10,000 nt of DNA from Actinidia chinensis (taxonomy: Eukaryota > Streptophyta > Magnoliopsida > Ericales > Actinidiaceae), in NCBI GenBank assembly GCA_009663005.1, contig VIGQ01000308.1:17501-27500 (forward strand), written 5' to 3'. Below the pieces are notes generated by a model. It was given only the letters and a program-made list of their open reading frames with translations, searched no databases and had not been told where the DNA came from. Numbering within the stretch: position 1 is the stretch's first letter; each line of letters begins with the position of its first letter. Of the stretch, positions 6,388 through 10,000 are shown piece by piece. The position numbers and the translations under genes were made by a program.

Positions 6388-6563
6388 GGCTCACTCTTGA
6401 AGGAGGTTGAGTAAGAAGGGCGATGAGAAGACGGGAACGTTACGGATTCGATCCAGCAAGAAGTAATCGTCGTGGAATAAGGAGACTCCAACACCAATTA
6501 CCTCGCTCTAACGCCGGATTCTTGCCCGAGATTGTTCGGGGCTTCATTCTATTAGTGTTTTAA
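6388..6563. other. GC-richer segment after the microsatellite
   Basis: The segment contains a 46-codon Arg-rich plus-strand frame (6423-6563) with no recognisable homology. A short imperfect palindrome (CCCGA...TCGGG, 6525-6539) resembles a Helitron hairpin but is followed by TTAG rather than CTRR. Neither is taken as a gene or element end. Confidence 0.35.
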
Positions 6564-7361
6564 TCACCTTTTTGCTTAAATTATTTAATTTTAAGTTACA
6601 TGTTGTTACCTAATATTTTTTTTTTATTTAGGTGATTTTTTATTAGTTATAGTGTTAATTTATAATTTTTTTTAATTATAAAGATGACTTTAAAGTTTTT
6701 TTTTTTAAACAACAAACTAATTGAGTTTATCCTTTATTAAAATGAATATATTCTTTATACAATAATATTTTTTATTCAATATAAACTTTTTTCGGTGTAG
6801 AGAAATAAATATGTCTAATATTTTTTTATATTTAAATGAATTTTGATTAAATCTCAACCTATTAAACGCGAACAAAACCTTTTAATTTTATCCTATATTA
6901 GTCATGAATCCGACTCAATAAAATTTTTTAATGCCATAAAATACTGAAAGATTACTTAACTGCAAGTTTTAGAAGTTAAAAATGGATTCTTTGAAATTTA
7001 AAGAGAGTTTTTCATGTTTCTTAAAATTTATTGGACTTATGATTCTAATTTTATAATTACATTGGGACTTAATAATTAATTGACCTCAATTGAATAGTTA
7101 AAAGAATGAGGGAACCGAGTTAATACTTTAATAACTGTTTAAAAAAGGTTACATAGTTTTGGGTGATTTTTATTTTTATCCTTTGAAAATCTCATTTGGC
7201 ATGTTTATATTTCTAACTTTATTTTTTTAATGCGCCCAATTAATAACTCTCACCCAATGTTGTGATGAATGTGTCCCAAAAATACCACATAGACATTTCT
7301 GACCCGGAATCTGGTTCTTTTTTCGCTAAATCAAGAATGATTGATGATAGAGTTAATGATT
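6564..7361. other. AT-rich stretch with nothing assigned
   Basis: No open frame, no internal repeat of useful length and no transposon end were recognised. T-runs and A-runs dominate. It ends at the abrupt GC-rich island at 7362. Confidence 0.5.
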
Positions 7362-7420
7362 AGCCCTCGCAAAGGGGGATCGGATGGCGTGCGTGGGGTG
7401 GTGGCGCGGAGGTTTAATCG
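7362..7420. other. isolated GC-rich island
   Basis: About 60 bases rich in G (containing 'ggatggcgtgcgtggggtgg' and 'tggcgcggagg') between long A/T-rich flanks, ending near 'cgttcgaatac'. The last word resembles a pol III B box (GTTCGANNC) with the final C position changed, and 'tggcgtgcgtgg' lies ~34 bases upstream where an A box would be. A tRNA-derived SINE head is possible but not supported by a complete promoter or an A-tail immediately downstream. Confidence 0.35.
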
Positions 7421-8118
7421 TTCGAATACAGAAGATTATATTGAGGAGTAAAAACAGAAAAAGTGATCTTACCTTACTTTATTTAATGGTACTTATTGAT
7501 TTTAACCTCCAAGCATTTGTTATTACAAATGTAATGGTTGTTTGTAATTAAATTTTTATATGATACTAGTCCACTTAATGCAGATATTTTAAATTTAGTT
7601 CTAATTTGTTTATTTTTATTTTTAAGATTGCAGCGGTTTTACCTATACTGGTTTGGAATAAAGATATTTTTTTAAATTAATTTTTTTTAATAATTTTATT
7701 TCTATTAGTCAAAGTATTTATTATTCGAATGACTAAAAAAAAAAAAATTGACCCCCCAAAAAAATAGCGAAAGATAAAATGCCCACTAAAATCCATACTA
7801 TCCAAAACTAACGCTATTACTTGATTAATTTGAATTTAGTTAACTTTTTTTTTATAAAAAAATACACCATTTATATTGATTATCTTGATAGGGTAGGTTA
7901 CTGTTTATTTTAGAACTTAAAGGAAGATTTTAGTATTTATTAGAGACCTTATGGTAGTTTACTATAATATACCGTGTAAACAATAATTCAATCAAAAAGA
8001 TCTATCCAACATGGAATCATCTGACAGGCTGATTGTCCTCTGTTTTTCCTCTGTTTTTTCTTTTTGGTAGAAAATACAGAAATAAATTTAGCTAGAAGTA
8101 AACATCGTCCCGGATAAT
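7421..8118. other. AT-rich stretch with nothing assigned
   Basis: No supportable ORF or repeat. A perfect 7-bp inverted pair (TTAGTCA...TGACTAA) spans about 7706-7737, with an 18-base loop. A short C-run is at 7753-7758. Confidence 0.45.
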
Positions 8119-8136
8119 AAAAAAAAAAAAAAAAAA
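8119..8136. repeat. poly-A tract, 18 bases
   Basis: Uninterrupted A run on the plus strand, just beyond the end (in minus-strand terms) of the RNase H-like fragment. A LINE inserted on the minus strand would end in poly-T on the plus strand, so this A run is not its tail. It could be a plus-strand retrocopy tail or simple slippage. Confidence 0.7.
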
Positions 8137-8147
8137 TGACAATTATT

Positions 8148-8357
8148 CTAAAATGATTTCAAAAATAATAAATGTACAAAACAACCATAAAAGTCATCGG
8201 GCATCTGGCCGATAAAAACTAGAAGATCTGCACCTCTGTTGCCTTTCCGGTAGATATGATTAATCAACTTCACCTGCAATTGCATCATCAAGAATCTGCA
8301 GTCACGACCTAAATTATTAAATATGTGTATCGGCTCTTCTTTTCCAATCAGCTGTAT
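8148..8357 (-). pseudogene. C-terminal RNase H-like fragment (LINE / RVT_3 type)
   Basis: The minus strand is open for 69 residues, ending at TAG (plus 8148-8150). It contains DCRFLMMQL followed by INHIYRKGNRGADLL. The spacing H-x-x-R-x-x-N-x-x-A-D-x-L matches the C-terminal signature of the RNase H domain found at the end of plant LINE reverse transcriptases and in host RVT_3 proteins, and the preceding D-C-R-x-L matches the usual upstream segment (D-C-R-x-L-L). The rest of the domain is absent: immediately upstream is an in-frame TGA (8358-8360), adjoining a 'tttctttcag' acceptor-like sequence. After the A-D motif the residues (FIGQMPDDFYG) depart from the usual LAk-G. I read it as a decayed remnant that is not functional, since most catalytic acidic residues lie in the missing part. 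Confidence 0.6.
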
Positions 8358-8402
8358 TCACTGAAAGAAAACATTAGTACCATTCTTTTCCATTTCTTTT
8401 CA

Positions 8403-8470
8403 CTAAGTTCCCCCCACACCCTGAATCTTCTCAATGAAACTGAGCATGACTTCCAAGCCTTTCTCATCTG
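8403..8470 (-). pseudogene. exon-like fragment with acceptor, unknown protein
   Basis: After a pyrimidine-rich 'atttttacag' on the minus strand, the frame reads DEKGLEVMLSFIEKIQ followed by GVGGT and TAG (8403-8405), with TGA directly after. The related fragment at 2461-2509 keeps the DEKG start and the V-M-L-x-F-I-E core in a shifted frame, so coding similarity was probably real in an ancestor. The protein family is not recognised. It lies ~45 bases upstream of the RNase H-like fragment on the same strand and in the same codon phase, but stops separate them, so they are not one ORF. Confidence 0.5.
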
Positions 8471-8573
8471 TAAAAATAAAAATTAAAAAATAGAACCAGA
8501 GAGATGGTGAAACAATTATTCTTGGTGCTAATCCAAACCCTAACACAAGCCACTTATTTGGGGGAAACTTTTT
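8471..8573. other. spacer with telo-box-like word
   Basis: Contains AAACCCTAA near 8534, identical to the plant telo-box/telomere unit. An isolated occurrence can be chance. A 39-codon plus frame from ATG 8504 runs into the poly-G tract and is not credible. Confidence 0.35.
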
Positions 8574-8600
8574 GGGGGGGGGGGGGGGGGGGGGGGGGGG
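8574..8600 (+). repeat. poly-G tract, 27 bases, with G-rich extension
   Basis: Twenty-seven consecutive G residues are followed by TGGGTTGGTGGTTGGG (8601-8616). Such a run is exceptional in a genome this A/T-rich. The tract plus its tail has ample potential for G-quadruplex formation. Long G runs are also a known output of dye-based sequencing at no-signal positions and of collapsed homopolymers, so the exact length should not be trusted. Confidence 0.85.
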
Positions 8601-8620
8601 TGGGTTGGTGGTTGGGTTTT

Positions 8621-9156
8621 TGAATTTTGAGCAATTTCAAAGGTAACCATGTAAACTCGCCATGTGAGGTGTTTGAATCTAATTGCACTACGTAATATAA
8701 CTATACACATTTAACCACAAAAAAATATTAGTTATACATACTTAAAATTAAATATTATTTTCCACGGGGCGGGTCTCAACTATCCACATCCATTCGTAGC
8801 TAGTCCTACGTAATCTTAACTAATACCACAACAATCTAACCAAAAATTACATAAAGAGACATGACACCCACAAAAATAGATAAATTACCTAAAACTTTGT
8901 AATAATCTTAAGGATGTGGATAACGAATTTCAAGAGGAAAAAAAAATAGAAATGGAAAAGTTATGAGAGAAAATAAAATAAAAATGAGAAGTTAAACGTA
9001 ATCGTCTCCATTTAATTTTTTTAATCCAAATTCTTGATCCAAGCACAACCTAAAATTGGCACAATTCTACTTTGTATGTACACACTCATTCATACATTAA
9101 CAAACAATCCATACCTAACCTACACCATAACCATAATAATATTCCTTTGTAAAGAA
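8621..9156. other. AT-rich stretch with nothing assigned
   Basis: No ORF of interest. It includes a short GC-richer point ('ccacggggcgggtctcaac', around 8762). No repeat partner was found in the window. Confidence 0.45.
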
Positions 9157-9187
9157 GAAATGAAGAAGCAACCAACATACCTAATTT
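9157..9187 (+). repeat. short block shared with 3334-3367
   Basis: 'gaaatgaagaagcaaccaac' plus 'atacctaattt' pairs with 3334-3367. It lies directly next to the primer-site-like sequence at 9207-9218. Confidence 0.5.
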
Positions 9188-9191
9188 TGCT

Positions 9192-9486
9192 GGTAGCATG
9201 AATTTAACTCTAATACTGTGTATAATCCCTAAGATCTAAGAGGCATGACTATCATCCTTGTGGCTAATGTGGTTAAAAGGTTTTGTTTTGATAGTGACAT
9301 TGTTGTTGTGAACATACTTTGAGCCTAAATTTTATTAAGTTTCATAACACAAATCAGATGAACAATGTAGCTTCATGTTCTCCTAAATGGAGTAAGATGA
9401 ATTAGTGTATTCATTTGTCAAAAACATGTTAATATTTGAATGATCATTTGTTTCTTTCTTCTAAAGCTTCATGTCAAAGAAAAAAA
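9192..9486 (-). mobile_element. LTR end plus degenerate primer-binding site, second copy
   Basis: On the minus strand an LTR-like segment ends '...ggattataca' at 9219 and is followed by CAGTATTAGAGTT, compared with TGGTATCAGAGTT expected for a Met-tRNA primer site. Beyond it, 'aaattcatgctacc' matches the other copy ('aaattcgtgttatc', minus strand of about 530-545). An AATAAA on the minus strand (reverse complement of 'ttttatt', around 9330) lies at a plausible distance from the LTR end. The far end of this LTR was not found; a plus-oriented LTR seems to start at about 9487. Internal sequence downstream of the primer site contains the exon-like and RNase H-like fragments on the same strand, but no Copia proteins. 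Confidence 0.4.
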
Positions 9487-10000
9487 TGTGGATAGACAAG
9501 TTGTTCCCACATTGGAAAAAAGAAAAAAAAGTTGATAGAATATAAACCGCAATTTGGACATCTTTAAATTGGGCCCTTGGGCACCACATTTTTTAAAGAA
9601 GAGGAGTTATTTATAAAGTGGGCCTGATCCATTTGCCTATGGGTTTTTAATGGGTTTGACCCACGTGCGCTGTGCCGTCAGCAGCCCGTCCCGACCCCGG
9701 TTCTGTTCGGGTTCGGTGGGGGCAGGCTTGGGCCTTGGTACTTAATTGTAATTTAATTTTTAGAGAAATTTATCAATTATGTTAGATTTCTAAATTAAGA
9801 AATTATATTTTATTCTCTAGAGTTAACTTTCTTTTGCGAACAGTCACACTGTTTCGAATTTAAACGAAACGGGAATTAAGAATTTTTTCCTTTAATCCGC
9901 GAATAGGTGGCAACTTTCAATTGAATGCAGAAAGGTCCCTGTGCATAACTGTTTGGCCGAATAGGGTTATTTGTGCCGAATGGTTGCCTTTCCAAATGAA
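9487..10000 (+). mobile_element. 5' portion of a Copia-like LTR, running off the window
   Basis: TGTGG at 9487 is a possible LTR start (TG). 'gttcccacattgg' follows at about 9502-9515, a phrase I associate with the U3 head of many dicot Copia LTRs, then 'aatataaa' near 9540 as a TATA-like element. A GC-rich block follows at 9660-9730 ('cacgtgcgctgtgccgtcag', 'cccgtcccgaccccgg', 'ttcgggttcgg'), with a CACGTG G-box at 9662-9667, then an A/T-rich stretch and 'aggtccctgtgcataactg' with repeated 'ccgaat' words near the right edge. These are all features I recall from such LTRs. The end, primer site and any coding region lie outside the window. The start coordinate is tentative because the flanking duplication cannot be checked. 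Confidence 0.55.
9839..9853. repeat. small perfect hairpin inside the LTR
   Basis: AACAGT (9839-9844) and ACTGTT (9848-9853) form a 6-bp stem with a 3-base loop. Short palindromes of this kind can occur in the R region of an LTR; no function is claimed. Confidence 0.4.

Noticed and set aside
6312..6497. 61-codon minus-strand Ser/Leu-rich frame
   Set aside because: Its SLSLSL core is a translation of the CT microsatellite.
6524..6560. Second Helitron-like hairpin (CCCGA...TCGGG)
   Set aside because: Stem is short and the expected CTRR is replaced by TTAG; not enough to call an end.
6423..6563. 46-codon Arg-rich plus-strand small ORF
   Set aside because: Short, no recognised homology and unremarkable start context; could be revisited with conservation data.
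8504..8623. 39-codon plus-strand frame with a signal-peptide-like start
   Set aside because: It continues through the poly-G run as polyglycine, whose length is uncertain, so the frame is meaningless.
1..10000. CRISPR arrays, bacterial operons, tRNA or rRNA genes
   Set aside because: No regularly spaced repeats, no ribosome-binding-site-led gene strings, and no complete cloverleaf or rRNA motif were seen on either strand.

Overview
This is AT-rich, repeat-dense eukaryotic DNA, almost certainly intergenic sequence from a flowering plant and probably a dicot. No complete protein-coding gene, tRNA or rRNA could be supported. The plant assignment rests on element types: a Helitron-type 3' end (hairpin followed by CTAG), a Mutator-type MITE with long inverted ends and a 9-bp target duplication, initiator-Met-tRNA-type primer-binding sites like those of plant Copia elements, a Copia-like LTR with the usual 'cccacattgg' head, and an RNase H fragment of the plant LINE type. 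All family names come from reading motifs, not from database comparison.

Layout. 1-466 is A-rich and ends in a Helitron-like terminus. 467-628 is a remnant of an LTR/primer-binding-site junction, minus-oriented. 629-983 is a long-TIR MITE. 992-1300 is copy 1 of a ~300-bp dispersed direct repeat with gene-like minus-strand sequence; copy 2 is at 4023-4319. 1509-2966 is a large imperfect inverted repeat, with arms of about 510 and 440 bp around a 509-bp centre that holds a degenerate exon-like fragment (2461-2509). 2967-4022 is mostly unassigned. 4320-5016 reads as the end of an LTR, a degenerate primer-binding site, a leader and a short broken reading frame. 5118-5435 has a cluster of ACGT cores. 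5440-6563 is less AT-biased and gene-like in texture, with a GA/CT microsatellite, but has no supportable ORF. 6564-8118 is AT-rich with little structure except a GC-rich island at 7362-7420. 8148-8470 carries decayed coding fragments on the minus strand, including an RNase H end. A 27-base poly-G run lies at 8574-8600. 9157-9486 shares three short blocks with earlier parts of the window and includes a second minus-oriented LTR/primer-site junction. 9487-10000 is the start of a plus-oriented Copia-like LTR that runs off the window.

The parts do not work together as a pathway; they record successive, partly nested transposon insertions and decay. I looked for a new biological system and found none. 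The most informative items are the large inverted repeat with a trapped exon fragment, the repeated gene-like unit, the set of short blocks shared between distant parts of the window, and the poly-G tract, which may be an assembly artefact.
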